A stretch of 64,000 nt of DNA from Toxoplasma gondii ME49 (Eukaryota; Apicomplexa; Conoidasida; Eucoccidiorida; Sarcocystidae). This document shows, piece by piece, positions 1-12,805 of this stretch (positions are counted from its first letter, which is position 1; every line of letters begins with the position of its first letter). The stretch is from the NCBI RefSeq assembly GCF_000006565.2, contig NC_031480.1, positions 1,318,144-1,382,143 of the forward strand, given 5' to 3'. The notes below the pieces were generated by a model. That model did not search any database. It saw nothing but the letters and a program-made list of their open reading frames with translations, and had not been told where the DNA came from. The translations under genes were made by a program, and so were the position numbers.

Positions 1-3000
1 TTGCCTTCTCGATGCCTGACCAGATCGGCTCCGAGGCAGCAGGCGTCGCTTTGCCTCCTCGTTGTCTCTCTCTTCCTTTGCTGTTTCCCTTTGTTCCTCA
101 CCTGATCGTGTCGAGAGGATAAGTCGCAAGCTGCGCGCAGAGCCCCGCGGCGAACGCTGCCGTCGCCGCTTCTCTCCATCTCGGCGCCTTGGGCGTCTCC
201 TCTTTCTCTCCTTCCGCCTCGCAAGGTTTTCCAAACGCTTCTCTTCTCCCTTTCATCTCTCCAGTCACCGTCTCTCTTGTTTCTTCTCTGCCTGCCCTTC
301 CCCATTCTTCTCTCTCTCTTCTCCCTGCGTCCTCTCCCCTCTCTGCTCTCTCTCTGCTTTCCTCTTTCTCCGTTGTCACTTCGCGGTCTCCTTGTCGCGG
401 TCCACTGCCTTCTCCGTCGCTCGGCGCGTCCACCTTCGCTTGCGCGGTCTCGCCCGCGTTGCAGTGTACAGACAGCAGCAGTGCGTAGAACTTGGTGTGG
501 AGAAGTCCGCTGATCAACGTGAACGGGAGGACGGTGGCCGCACATAAGCCGAATCCGCTGTAAAGGAGGCGGAAGCCTGAAAGCGAGCGGCGAAACAGAG
601 CGAGAAGAACAGAACGCTTCAGGGAAGAAAAGCAGTGGAAAAGGCACAAGAGAAGAAAAAAACGAGGAGAGCTGAAGACTCGAGGAAACGACGAGGCAGC
701 ACAGACTGCCAGTGGCAGGAAATGCAAACGAAAAGCGCGCACAGGGAACCGGCTGAAAGACCGAGAACAACCCAGGAACGAGGAGACTGCATGCGCTGTG
801 AGAGGTGTTTCTTGACTGCTTTTCTCTCTGTTTCATGCGCTTCTTCCCTCTATCCTCCAACAAGCCTGTCAAAAAGAGACAGCCGAGACGGTGAAAAACT
901 TATTCTCGAAGAGAGACACGGAGCGAAAGAACGACGAAATTCAGAGTCAGTCTTTCGCCTTGCGACGCTGTAGTCGAGTTCAGTCGTCCTCCATTTCTAG
1001 TCCTCTCTTCTCTTCTATCTCATCTCCCCTCTTCTCTCCCTCCATCTCGCCTGTTCTTTCTTTTGTTTCTAGGTGGACTCCTCGTCCTCCTTATCCTTTC
1101 CTCTCGTCTTTTTCTCTTGTCTTCTCCTTTCGTTTACCCTTCTCTTTCTCCTCTCTTCTTCCCTCTCCTTCTCTGGCCTTCTTCCAGCTTGTCAGATGTC
1201 TCTGCACTTCGTCGTCTTACCGCCTAGTCTGTACAGTTGCCATGTGAGGCGCAGAGGGCGAATGCGGCGTCGGCTTCTCGCGTTTTTCCTTTCTGTTGCG
1301 TTGCCACAGAGAAATGTGCGTCTTTCTTGTGCTGCCTGGCGCGGCATCGCCGCATGCTGACCGTTCGCAGGCGTCTCCGAAGAGAACGGCCTGAAGACCC
1401 CGCAGCTCCCGCCTTTCTCTCTTCCGGCGGAGGCCTGTCCGGAGGCGAAGGCATTCAGCGATGGCCACTGCTGAAGCGACGAGGCGACTTGGCTAGAGCG
1501 CCGAGAAGACGCAGCTGACAAGAACCACAAGGACACCGCGGGAGAAATCACAGGAAAAGATCGGAAGGGGGGATCAAACAATCTGTTGACTTCGTATACG
1601 CGTGGAATGCATTCTGCAGCGACGCGCAAGACAGCAGACAGAATCAAAGAGAAGACGCAGGAGAAGCGAATCCGAAAGCAGGTGTTCGAAGCGAAGCATC
1701 AGGGGGAAAACTCCCGAAAGGAAAGGGAAAGAAATCAAAAAGAGTGAACAGACAGAATTCAAGAAAGATACGTCGACAAAGAGAAACGAGGAGAACCATA
1801 AAACAGTGAATACATGAAACATGGGGCAGGCTACAGAGCAAAGAAAACGTAAAACGAAGCGAGTAAAGACAGGCCGCATGACTGTCTCCCCAAAGACAAA
1901 CCGAGATTTTGCCTACCTAAAACACACATGGCTGTGTGGGCGACGTCGAGAGGGTAGCAGACGGCGAGCGCGGCGAAGGCGCAGACAGACATACACCCGA
2001 CCTGAGTGTACATACACCCAAGAAAGGAGCACAAGCGGAAAACGTTCTGAGGCCAGATACATAGGAAAACACAACAGAGGTCAAAAGACAGCAAGAGCTG
2101 ATGCTGCAGAACACAGGGACTCATCTTTTCTTACATGGCGTAACCAGCTCTGAGCGCCTGTGTAGTTGTCGTCGCCTGCACTGAAAAAGACGAGCCTGTG
2201 TACAGACACCGCAAATCGCGCAGAAAAAGGCACATCAAATGAGACCCGTCACGGGAGACTTGCGTCGAAATAAACTTCTGCAGATCTCCTGATAGCCACA
2301 CACCATGTAAATGACCCTGTGGCAGAGATGACTGCTCCCAGTGCGACGCCATGGAATCGATTGCGTGTATACATCTAAGCAGACCTTTCTACAGAAGAAC
2401 ATCCACCTCCAGCGAGGAGCCGTTCCTTTTCCTTACGTACTCAGGGCAGGCCTCTTCATTCGCATCACTAAGAACGCAAAAAACGCAGTTCTGTGTCTCT
2501 ACAGATTGCCACAAGCTTCTTCGCCACTGAGAACAAGCCGCATAAGGCGACCGAATTCACTCTCACATGAATAGGCATTTCCCTACAGAGTACGTCGCGA
2601 TGAAAAAGCGATTCACTCCACACCCAGGGCCTTCTCCAAAAAAGCACAGGCAAAGAACCGGATTCCCCCTGCAGCGACGAAACTGGAGAAGCGTCGAGAA
2701 GCTTCTTTTTAAACGAAGCGATCTGTGAAATATCGGGAAGGTAAACATACAGGGCATCACAGCACTTGACAGACGAAGCAGTCTATGCGCGGGTCTCTGT
2801 TCATAGCCTCCTCAACACTGAAAAGATTACATTCCTACAGGACAATATAGAGAGAGATCTACCTGCACAACGAACTCTAAATATAGATAAAGACATACAT
2901 GCAAAAAAACAGGCAGACAGAAAGACAAGCAGAAATACAAATGAATAGATATATAGACGGCGAGACAGGTAGCTCTGGAGAGAGAGAAGGCACAGTCAAT

Positions 3001-3862
3001 CCGCGTGTCTACAGCTCTGTGTGAATTCTTTTACAACGACGAAAGTTGGAGAAAAACTGGTCGGCACCTATAGTGAAAAAACGCACCTAGCTCTTTGATA
3101 GAGGGCGAGCCGAATGGAGGAAGCCGCGATGGAGGCGTAGACGGCTGCGCTGGATCCCCACCAAAAAGAAGAGACGAACAGAAAGCGAGAAACCGTAACG
3201 CCTGCAGAGGACGGGCCTGTCGTTACACCCGAAGTTCCCGAGCCAGTGGATCTCGAGGCGGTTGACAGAGAAGAGGAAGTGCGTGGAGAGGAGGAAGCGA
3301 CACAGAAAGAAGACGATGAAGGTGAAGAAGAGGCAGACAGGCTCGAACCCAAATTGACTCCTGGCGAAGACTTGAGAGCCGCAGAGCCTGCGCTCGACGA
3401 AGAGGAAGGAGCAGAAGGAGGAGACGAGGATGAAGAAAAAGAAGAAGAGACGCAACGAGAGGACGGAGAAGACGAACACTTACGCTCAGACTGAACGGAA
3501 GCAGGGATGGCTACGCCGCCCACTGAAGAAGGCGCCGGCGGGGCGCTTTGAGAGGAACTGGCGAAGCTACGAGAAGGCACAGGAGACGAAGACATAGGAG
3601 ACGAAGGAGAAGAACAGGCAGACGGAGGAGAGGATGAAGGAGAAGAAGATGAAGGAGAAGAAGATGAAGGAGAAGAAGATGAAGAAGAAACAGAAGAAGA
3701 CGGAGGAAGAGGCGTGATTTGTCGAAGAATTTTTACTTGGTCGAAGGGGGCAAGAAGCAACCGACTGATCCCAGCAGTTCCGCCGTGAGTCACTGCCGCA
3801 AGAGAGAGCAGGACGCCTGGAGAACAGATTCGTCGAAGGGGAGAAACAAACTTGAAAATCAA
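1..3862 (-). CDS. Mitochondrial carrier family protein (partial, C-terminus off the left edge)
   Basis: A solute carrier of the mitochondrial inner-membrane family; substrate unknown. Three carrier repeats are recognisable on the minus strand. Exon about 3862-3087 holds helix 1 with the signature APFDQVKIL, then a long Ser/Pro-rich insertion, then a helix-2-like segment ending YQRAR before donor GTGCGT. Exon 2001-1917 holds helix 3 with CYPLDVAHTAM, in which His replaces the usual Lys/Arg of PX[D/E]XX[K/R]. Exon 576-102 holds helix 4, an acidic/Arg loop, and helix 5 with TYPLDTIR, ending at donor GTGAGG. The 1917-to-576 junction is in phase (1 to 1). The 3087-to-2001 junction is not, so at least one exon is missing from my model. 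The matrix segment between helices 3 and 4 is also unusually short, so another exon may lie at 577-1916. No ATG is evident at 3862; an upstream first exon is likely. Family call is firm, exon structure is not. Confidence 0.75.
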
Positions 3863-4125
3863 GAGAACAATGCATGCGCAGACCTACTGTTTCTCGTGTG
3901 ACAAAGACGTCGATGACTCCACGAGCATTGTGTAAATGAAAGTACACATGCCTCTCCATCCTAGACAGAGAGACAGACATAGAGAAACGAATACAGAAAC
4001 GTCAATGTAAAAGCATCGTGTGACACAGCAATCTCTACGCGTCTGCATGCGCGAGCCACAACCTCATTCACACCTCCAGCCAAACACTACACGATTCGCA
4101 CATGAATCTCATGATGGCTACACAC

Positions 4126-4208
4126 ACATATATACATCTATATACATATATATGTATATATATATATATATATTTATACATATGTATACATATATATATG
4201 TATATATA
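4126..4208. repeat. (TA)n-rich microsatellite
   Basis: Alternating TA/CA/TG dinucleotides in the intergenic region. Open frames through it encode Tyr-Ile repeats and are not genes. Confidence 0.9.
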
Positions 4209-5959
4209 CTTCTTTGTCTGAAACTTTATGGACTTAGGTCCGTATAGATGATAGGAAAATGAATGCATGAGCGTCTGTATGCAAGGGGATTCACATCTGT
4301 CTCTGCATCTGTCTCTCTGTTTAGACACAGACGCGTCGGGGACAGCCCCCGTTCGTCAAGGCGCGAGCATGCACCGCTCGACGAAGCTGCGTATGTGTGT
4401 TTGCATTTGAATTTGAGTCTCTCTATGTCTCTGAATCTCTGCGACAGGAGTGTCTGTGAGCTGACCTTCCGAGATTTTTTTCTTCTTGTTGTCTCTTTTG
4501 TCTGTGTGTCTCGCCTTGAAGGCGGTCACGAGTTGTTCGTAGCGAGACGGAGAGGCGCAGAGAGAGGGAGAAGAAGACGAGGGAACTCGCTTCTCCAAGC
4601 AGACGGCTGACAGGACAGCAAAGTTCCTCGAGTCCCTCCGTGCATGCGACCTCCGGCCGCCGGCTGAGAATGCCAGCAAGCGACTCTCTGCTCTTCCGTC
4701 CTGCATCTCTCCACGAAGAACACGGTCGGGGAGACGACCTACAACTGAGGCATCTCTGTTGTCGCCTGCTGCTCGGTTTTCTCGTTCTTCGGTTTGCTTC
4801 GTGATGAATCGCGAGGACAGGCCTCCTAAAAGGTCGGCTCTTTTCCCTCTTTCGCGTCACGCAGAGTTCCAGCGCGTCGCGGGAGGACCCAGCCGGCCTC
4901 CCTGTGCTGTACGGCGTCCACCTGGTCGCGGCGCGAGGGAAGGCGGCAGGTCCGGGAGAGAGACAGCGAGAAGAGAGAGAAAGAGGCGGGGAGAAGGAGA
5001 GCGCAGGAGAGCGAAGGAGATCAAAGAGCATGAGAGGGAGAAACTCAGGCGTTTGTTTCTAGGCACGACGGACTAAACTTCTACGGAAAAAAAGGTTTCC
5101 TCGCAACGGTCTCGATGCTGCGGGCCGCTAGCGTCGAGAGGTGTGTATGTACAGCTGGACTCCCAACAGCGTATCTTGAGTCCGGAGAAGGTTTTTGCGG
5201 AACGTCCGAGGCGATAAAAACGCAGAGAAGACGCAGAGAAAAGGCCATGCGGTTCCGGAGGGAAAAGAAAGGAAATGCGATTCTCTGTTCTCGTCTACAC
5301 TCGCGTTTTTGCGCGTTTTCTGAGCATGCAGCGACCGGTCGGCGTCCACGAAGAGTGCATGCGCCGCAAACGCCCAGCGACGGCTTTCCGGCTAGCGAGG
5401 ATCTCTTTCTTTCTGTCTTTCTTCTGTCTCGCTCTTTACTCTCGACATGCCTCCTCTCTGGAGGAGAAGGGTACGTGAAGCAGTTCGTTGCCTCACTCTG
5501 GACTGCCCTCGCTCTTCACTCGAATGAGGACGAACCTCGTTTCGGGAACTTTCCACGGTCACCTCTGCACTATCGCCGCCGTTCCGTCCTCCTTCTTGTT
5601 CCTCGAAGTCTCGCGAGTTCCTCCACCTCTCTTTCTCGGTCTCGGCATGTTCCCTGCGCATCCACTTTTCAGTGGGTTCTCTCCGTTCCTCTAACGCGTG
5701 TAAAACGCTTGCCGAGTCGTCTGCCTTTGCGCTGGGAAGCTTGTTCGGCTCTCCGGTTCGGGGGAGAGAGGGGGCTTGCCATGCTTTGTCACAGTATTTC
5801 TGCGGGAGAGTTTTCCTCCTTGTTTGGAAGTGGGCGTTGAAGAGTCTGTGCAGAGAGAAAAGAGTTTTGAACGTTTTCCGCCTTCTTCGTTCTCATCCTT
5901 CGTAGGTTTCTGTACCGAGCTTCGCCTCCGTCTTCTTCCTCTCCCTCTCGCGGTGCGTT

Positions 5960-6118
5960 GCTCTTCTTCCTCGTTCTTCTTCCTCGTTCTTCTTCCTCAT
6001 TCTTCTTCCTCATTCTTCTTCCTCATTCTTCTTCCTCGTTCTTCTTCCTCGTTCTTCTTCCTCGTTCTTCCTTCCTCGTTCTTCCTTCCTCGTTCTTCTT
6101 CCTCGTTCTTCCTTCCTC
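5960..6118 (+). repeat. 13-bp polypyrimidine minisatellite upstream of alpha-SNAP
   Basis: About eleven copies of a 13-bp unit (CGTTCTTCTTCCT with G/A variation) end about 85 bp before the SNAP start codon. The strand is almost pure C/T, so it lies in the 5' leader or core promoter. The unit is not a multiple of three and no gene frame uses it. Confidence 0.85.
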
Positions 6119-6203
6119 TTCGGACTTCTGCCTCTCTTCTGCTCCACAACTCTTGCGCGTCGGTTCTCCTCTCTGTGTGTGTCTCTCTCGACTGTGTGCC
6201 AAG

Positions 6204-9200
6204 ATGCTCCGCGGAGACAGCGGGGCTGGCGCGGACGCCTCGGCGGCGCAGCTCTCAGACATCCCCGAGTTGCTCAAAAAGGCAGACGCTTTGATGAAGC
6301 CTGCAGGCTTCTTCAGCTCTCTCCTCGGCAGAGGAAGTGACCCGGACGCTGCCCTCTCGATCTACATGCAGTGCGCTCAAGTGAGGAGGAAAGCAGAGGC
6401 AGAAAAAAACATCGGCAGGACAGAGGAACGCGCCAATGGAGACAAAATAGAAGCAGAAAAAACGCGAAACTGCAGGCAATCAGCCAGGAAGATAAGGAAA
6501 TCGGAGGCAGAGATCGAGAGAGGCTGGACAATTTTCGCAGCGATGCGGCGAGTTACGCGTTTCTTTCTCTTCGTTTTGGAAGACAGGGCATCCAAGAAAT
6601 CGCTGCTAGGCCAGCGTACAGTTGAAGTCTGCTTGTCGCGATCCCTCATCGCTTTTTTGGGGGAAAGCCCCCGAGTTCATAGATCAAACAAGCATGGCAG
6701 CAAGGGGAAGTGTGCAGTGAAAAGGAGACACGAAAAAGGAGACCAAAGAGAGAAGAGATGGAGACGAGATGGAGATATACTTCGATGCCTAGGAAACGAA
6801 ATTGGTGTGTTCTTCTCTAGGTTTCTGTTGGAAAAAAAGGCAGGGTCTGAGGAGTTTTTTGCGCTTTTTCCTCCCTCGTTCCTCAGCTTCGTGCATCGTC
6901 CTTGTTCTGTGTCTCCACTTCGGGTCGTCTGTCGCTTTCTCTGGGTTTCCTTCTTCTCTTCCTCTTTTTTGTGTCTCCATTTCCTCCTGGCTTTCTCGTT
7001 CTTTCGCTTTCCCTTCCTCTTGTGTTCCTGCGCCGTCCTGGAGGCGAGAGAAGCAGACTGGGGCCGTTTCTTTTTTCCTTGGTTTGTCGACGTCGCTGCA
7101 GCGATACAAGCTTGCTCGACAGTGGAACGACGCAGCAGACTGCTACGTCCGAGCGTCGCTGGCGGCCGAGCGCGGAGAAGACACGAGCACTCGTGAGGAA
7201 GAGAAACGAAAAAGGGTAAAGAGCGTCGGCGAAGGAAGAGGAAAAAGGAGGTTGGAACAAGGAAAGAAGAAGGGAGGCACAAGAAAGAAGAGACTGAATG
7301 AGGGCAGAAAGCGAGGCACAGTCGAATCGTGAACGCGTGACGGGAGGGAGAAACTCGAGGAGAGATGTCAGTCCGAAGAACTGTGTGAATGACCATTCGG
7401 TGCCTGTCACCCCACCGAAACGAAGGGGAAGACAGGAGAGAGGAGCTGCTTCGAGGCAAGGCACTGTTTCTGTAAAGAGCGTTTGTGTCTCTGTTCTACG
7501 CTCAAGCTCGATGCACCGCTGTATGTTTTCCTCGAAAGTTCATGGCACTGTTTTGCGTTCTCAAAACTGCACTCTCTTCTTTCCCAGAGGCACAAATGCT
7601 TGCAGAGGCAGGAAACGTCTTGAAGCGCGTGAGTACGAGCGACGCAGAAGAGCAGCTGGTCGCGGCGGCTGCAGTGTACATACAGCAGGGGCGTTGGAGC
7701 CAGGCGGGGAAGCTGTACCGCAGCGTGGCGGAAATGTACGAAGAAGGGGAGGCGCTTTCAGGACTGGGGAACGACGGCAAGTGTGTGAGCAAAGTGATGA
7801 CTTTCTACAAAAAGGCTGCAGACACCTACGAGCTGGATGAGTACGGAAAGAGCGCGTTCTCTCAGTGTCGCTGCAAATTCGCTGAATATGCGGCGAAGAG
7901 CGAAGACACGATTCACGACGCCATCCAAATCTTCGAGCAAGAGGGAGACAAAGCTACTCGAAACAACCTTCTCCAGTTCAGTGAGATGCGAGGAAAACCC
8001 TTCAGGGAACGCTGGTGTCTGCTTAGTGCACACACTGGTCGTTGATCCGTGACGGCATACACATGAATCTCTCACGTTCTCCAAGCATCTGTACATATAT
8101 ATATATATATATATGTATATGCATGCATATACGTTGTCGGCATGTATGTATTTGTAACAAGCATTTGCGTTCAAGGGCACAATATGATCGTTTCATGCGC
8201 GCATATCTCACTTTCTCCAGATAAGCATTTGGCCATTCACTCGCATTCATAAACATAGATATCTACAGGTATTGCGCATCTGCTTTGGATGGAGCAAGCA
8301 CTTGCATTCGAGGAAGCATTCTGTCTGTGAGTCTCTTCTCCTTCCCGCGTCTGCGCATCTGCATGTAGTGAAAGAGGCCAGAGTCAGCAACTACGCAGAT
8401 ACATACAGACAAGCATACATATATACTTGCATGGATGCATGCATGCCTATGCGTACTGATATATATATATATATATATATATGTTTTGCATAGTTTTCTG
8501 AATGTGAGACCGTGTGTGGTTTGCGGGGACGCGTTTTTTCTGAGCCGTAAATCGGGTGTGTTCGCCTTTCTCTCGAATATTCTCACGCTGGTTTTCGCGG
8601 ACGAAGGCAGTTGAGGTCGAAACGAGCACTCCGACTGGTAGCAGAAAGAGTCGGCAGAAGACCCGCAGTTTCCTGAGTGTTTTAACGGTTTCTTTGCTGT
8701 CGGCAGAGACGTCCTCTCTGCTTCGCTTGCTGCTTCATCCGAACCGTTTCTTGACATCTTTCTCGTGTGTTCCGACTGGCTTGAAGTCGCGCGAGCCATT
8801 TCGTTCTCACGCGTGTGAGACCGCGAGGTTGTCTGTGAACTTGTATGCACAAGAGTGCAGAAGACGTACCTGTCTCGACAGGTGGAGCCTGGCAGACGAA
8901 GCACAGCCACCCTCTGGGCGTTGTGTGTTTCCCTGAACCCTCAGGTGCGAAAGATTTCTACTTGAAGGCCCTCGTGTTGCTGCTTTCTTCCGGCGACGCT
9001 GTTTCGGCGCAGATTGCCTTAGAACGCTACGTGGCAAGAGATCCGCGGTTCGAGGGGAGTCGCGAAGGACGCTTGGCAACTGCATTGGTGGCGGCGATGC
9101 AGGAAGGGGATGCAGAAGCCTTCACTGCAGCGCTGGACGATTTCGACAGAATCAGCAAACTTGATCCCTGGAAAATTCACTTTCTCCTGAAAGCAAAAAG

Positions 9201-9273
9201 GCGCCTGATGCACGGAGACGAAGGAGGCGACCACGTGGGCATTGGGGACGACGGAGAAGTCGACCTCTCTTAG
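6204..9273 (+). CDS. Alpha-SNAP (soluble NSF attachment protein)
   Basis: Cytosolic adaptor that binds assembled SNARE complexes and recruits the AAA ATPase NSF to take them apart after membrane fusion. Four exons: 6204-6380, 7102-7192, 7588-7980 and 8945-9273, all with GT/AG borders and matching phases, giving 329 residues (animal alpha-SNAP is about 295). The helical-hairpin array runs through ARQWNDAADCYVRA, AEAGNVLKRV, GKLYRSVAEMYEEG and KAADTYELDE. The C-terminal segment FDRISKLDPWKIHFLLKAK matches the conserved SNAP end that activates NSF; the usual acidic tail is followed here by a few extra residues ending VDLS. The first ATG in frame is at 6204; upstream sequence is a pyrimidine repeat. 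(TA)n tracts sit in the last intron (8092-8120, 8459-8482). Confidence 0.93.
8092..8482. repeat. (TA)n microsatellites in SNAP intron 3
   Basis: Two TA tracts, 8092-8120 and 8459-8482, each next to GCATGCAT-type sequence, inside the last SNAP intron (7981-8944). Confidence 0.85.
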
Positions 9274-12200
9274 GGCCGCAGACCATCTGAGAAGTCCGTG
9301 CTCTCGCTGTTTCTACGAGTGTCAACAGGATAACAGGGAACCATCTGTGCAATGTTGAGGCGAGGACATAACCAGTGTGGAACGATCCAATTTCGTAGAG
9401 TGTGGACATCCAGGACTTCCAGTCCTGAGAAACAACGGAAGGACGATCTAGATGAGGAGTCTGTCTGCTTGTCTGGGTCATAAGCATGGGGGGAAGGAGC
9501 GAAGATCAAGGCTTTGCGTGGGTGTGTGTGTGTTTGCGTTTGTGTGGTAATCGGAATAGAGGCTTTCAGCTTTGAGAGAGGAAACAAGGTCGTTTCGGGA
9601 TACAGTTGAAGAGAAGAAGGAAAGACACGGTCCGGGCGCTCGACACCCCTGTACTTCATGCGCGTGACATGATGGTCACGAAAAAAAGAATAGTGGAACT
9701 TGCATAGGGAGACCAAACACCTACCAAATCGAAACCAGAAGCCCAACTCGTGGTATATACCGTTCAGACAAAAGAGTGTCGATAAACCTAGGAATCTCAT
9801 TTATAGTGTGTCGCTTCGTTGCGGCTTCAGCGAGGTGCGTCCGATTGAAATCAAGCAGAGCCAAAGTGGAGGAGAACGGAGGAAACAGCGTTTAGACACT
9901 GAGAACGAGGTTTGGAAGTTGAGGGTGGGGTGGCGCACGTTGTCTTGTTTTTTTCGCGCAGTTCTTGGTTTTCGATGGACAGATGGTCCAAGTGCTGAGA
10001 GTCGGATCGGACAAAGCGCACTCCCTGGCAGCACCCGGGGAAAGCAGACACACGGGAGGCGCTAGAAAGGGATCTGCTTTGAGTTCCTTGATTTTTGCGA
10101 GAAAACAAGAAACGAAAGAGAAAAGTAGAGTCTTGAGACATCGGGAAGAGCGCTCCCGATTTCCGGACCTCTTTCGCCGTGTCACTCTGTTTTTGGAGGC
10201 ATCCGTTTCGGCGAAGAGAAACGCAGTAGACGAGGCGAACGGGTTTAAAAACTACCAAAGAAAAGAAAAGGAGTCAGTGTGTTTTGCAGGCGGAAAAGGA
10301 AATGCAAGTGTCGTAGACACTCCCTTCAGTTTTCTTGAAAAACAGCAAGAGGAAAAACACCAATCGAGAGCTTCAGTACACGGTCGGCCTAAAAACTGCA
10401 GCAGGCGTTATCGCTTTTTCTGTCTGTTCGTGTTTCGCTCGTTGCTGACTGCTTCCCCTTCGCTCTTGCATTATGTTTTTCTCGACGTCTTTCCCGGATG
10501 TTTGCAGCGCGAGTCCGTCTGGTTTTCTCTTTTCAACTCCGCTGCTTGCCCTGTCTTGAGGCGCGGCCTCGTCTCGCATCGAAAAACGGCGCCCGGGAAA
10601 GCAAATCCATTCAACAGATACCAGGTTTCTGAGCGTCAGAAGGAATTTTTGTGGATCGGTTTCGCTCGTCTATCTTCGCAAGGCATAAACGGCTGAGAGA
10701 CTGGGCCGGGCCGGAAAATCGGACACTATGAACAAATCGACTTTTACACGAGTGTTTTCAACTGAGGAATTTCTCAGATGCGGTGTAGCGTCCCTGTCAC
10801 TACAAACATCCTTCATGTGGTATCAGTTCAACCGGTGGTTGGCTTCAAGCCCTCAGGAAATGGAAGCTTGGCAACACACCATCATGGCGGCCAGTCGTCT
10901 CTTGTCACAAACTACCGCACACAGAAGGGTTTCAAGAGCTCTTGCTAGTGATGAACAGAAGAAGAATGACATTCCGGGTGCGCGGCTGGCAATTTATTCA
11001 CCCTCCGTGACATGGGGCCGAACGAGATTTCCTTCCCTTCAGATGTTTGAGGCGGGAGAAAAAACCGGGTTTCCGTGTTCGACTCTCGAGCTGCGTCGCC
11101 ACAGCTGCACGCTTTCAGCTTGGGATCGATTTCACCTGGCAAAACACAGGTAATTGTGGACGGACAAAGAGTAATTCGAGTTGTTTAGCTATGTGACTTA
11201 ACTCGGAGTTTTTGTTGCCGGCGCGGGGCTAGGTGATGTTTGTTCTGAATAAGAATGGCTAGAACGAGGTGTTCCTCGTTCAAAGAAACGCAGCTGGATC
11301 AGGGAACCCCTGTCTGCAAAAGGCAATACGATGTCTTAAAATTACACAAGAACTTCGTCTGTTCAAATCGAGGAAGAACACAAACATGCGCCTCCTGTTG
11401 GTTTGTGCTGTGTTATCACATGTGTTCGGTACAAATGTCAAAGCAGCCGAGTGCGGTTGGTATATGCAGTCGTGACTAGCATGGTAAGCGCCTTCTGCCG
11501 GTTCCAAAACATTTTTCTTCCTGAAGCCGGTAAACACACACTCTCTTACTTCAATGCGTGCCAACACACAGCGGACCGAGTACGAAAAATCCAGGATGCA
11601 AAAAAACGTACCACATCATGGTGGAGAGAAATATTTGGCCAATATCCCTACGGGGAAGTCTCTCTTTTCGGGACACTGTTTCGTAGTTCACGGCTTTAGT
11701 TGCCGTAGACGTTTCGGTGGGCGATAGAGGCATGCACCGAAAAAAACCCTTGTTTCACACGCACAGGAAAAACGGAAGCGTTAGAGGCTGGAAGTAAGGG
11801 CCACTTGCTAGCGAGCGCCTCAAGCGCAAGAACCGTAGTCGTAAACCTTTTTCAGGTTCAAAATTTCAGGTCAGTCGTCAGCTGTGACAGACAAACCGAT
11901 GGATGGTTGTTGAGAAACTTCGCTTGTCCGGCACACTGTTCCTTCATGCCCCACCCCCTGCAAGGATTGTCCACGTTTTTCTACCGAGTCGTTGCTCGTC
12001 TTTTTCTAGCCTCTCAACGAAGGGTGAGCTAGAAGCCGAAAAGAAAGGGATAGTCTCTCTTTTAAGAGGCCTCATCTGGAATATGTTGCATGGCACTGAA
12101 TGGAGACCGTGCTAAAGTGTAAATCACGGAACGCGTACCACGGTAATAACGATCCGGATGGAAAAAGTGATCCGTCTTTGAATCACGAGATATCTACACG

Positions 12201-12805
12201 ATGGACTAAAGTAACTCTAGGCACAGTTTTCCCGGGTCCTCTCCTTGGTCATCTCGTTGTGATGTTTCTGCTTCCTTCATCACTGAAATCCACTCCTGAA
12301 AGCTGACGACAGCCTACCTCGTTGCGGTGGCAGCGCCATCTGCCGCAAGCGGCATTCAACAGGCATTATCAGCAGAAGCGTTTCTTTTCCCGATTGTCAT
12401 TCCCTTAACTCCCTCAGCGATGATACGTATGCGAAACACATTTCCTGCATGAAACCACCGACCCTGCGAGGCTGACGTCTGTCTGCCTCCGAGTACACGT
12501 ATGACCAATAATATTGTTTCCTGATCCTATCTAAGCCTGCCCTCAGTCCCCATGCGAATAACATATCCGCCAGCAGACCCCGTGCGTTGATGATTGGACG
12601 CTGCGGGAGGTGGTCGAAGTTTGCAGGCCATAAGTACTTTAAGACACTTCTCTATTTCAGCAAGACAAACCTTACAAGGATTGTGTCCCTATCGAAGCAC
12701 CAAACTGCACGCGGCAGTCACCCGCTCTCCTCTGCAGGCATCGTCGCCTGCGTTTTCGACGTATGCTCCTCAGGATTGTGCATTTTAACTGGCTTCCGAC
12801 TCTCG
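9274..12805. other. Intergenic region without a supported gene
   Basis: Lies between the SNAP stop codon (plus) and the myosin stop codon (minus), so it should contain both 3' untranslated regions. The longest open frame, 10728-11153 plus (141 codons), has no recognisable domain, no strong splice partner and no composition signal, so I do not call it. I see no other structure except a short GT-rich stretch near 9519-9546. Confidence 0.6.

Larger units (their letters stand above)
3863..6203. promoter_or_regulatory. Divergent intergenic region between carrier and alpha-SNAP with repeated TGCATGC motifs
   Basis: No convincing coding exon apart from a possible first exon of the carrier. The region holds TGCATGC at 3871, 4044, 4641 and 5356, each followed by G, plus GCATGCA at 4368. 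TGCATGC is a known apicomplexan cis-element (ApiAP2-type site). It also holds a (TA)n-rich tract at 4126-4208 and a polypyrimidine minisatellite at about 5960-6118. The two flanking genes point away from each other, so their promoters should lie here. Confidence 0.5.

Noticed and set aside
3246..3494. Glu/Asp-rich plus-strand open frame
   Set aside because: It is the antisense of the Ser-rich carrier insertion; composition follows from the other strand.
6677..7464. Two minus-strand open frames of 193-260 codons over SNAP
   Set aside because: Antisense to a confirmed exon and its T/C-rich introns; Ser/Arg composition is typical of shadow frames here.
10728..11153. 141-codon plus-strand open frame between SNAP and myosin
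   Set aside because: No domain, hydrophobic pattern or splice continuity; length is within chance for this base composition.
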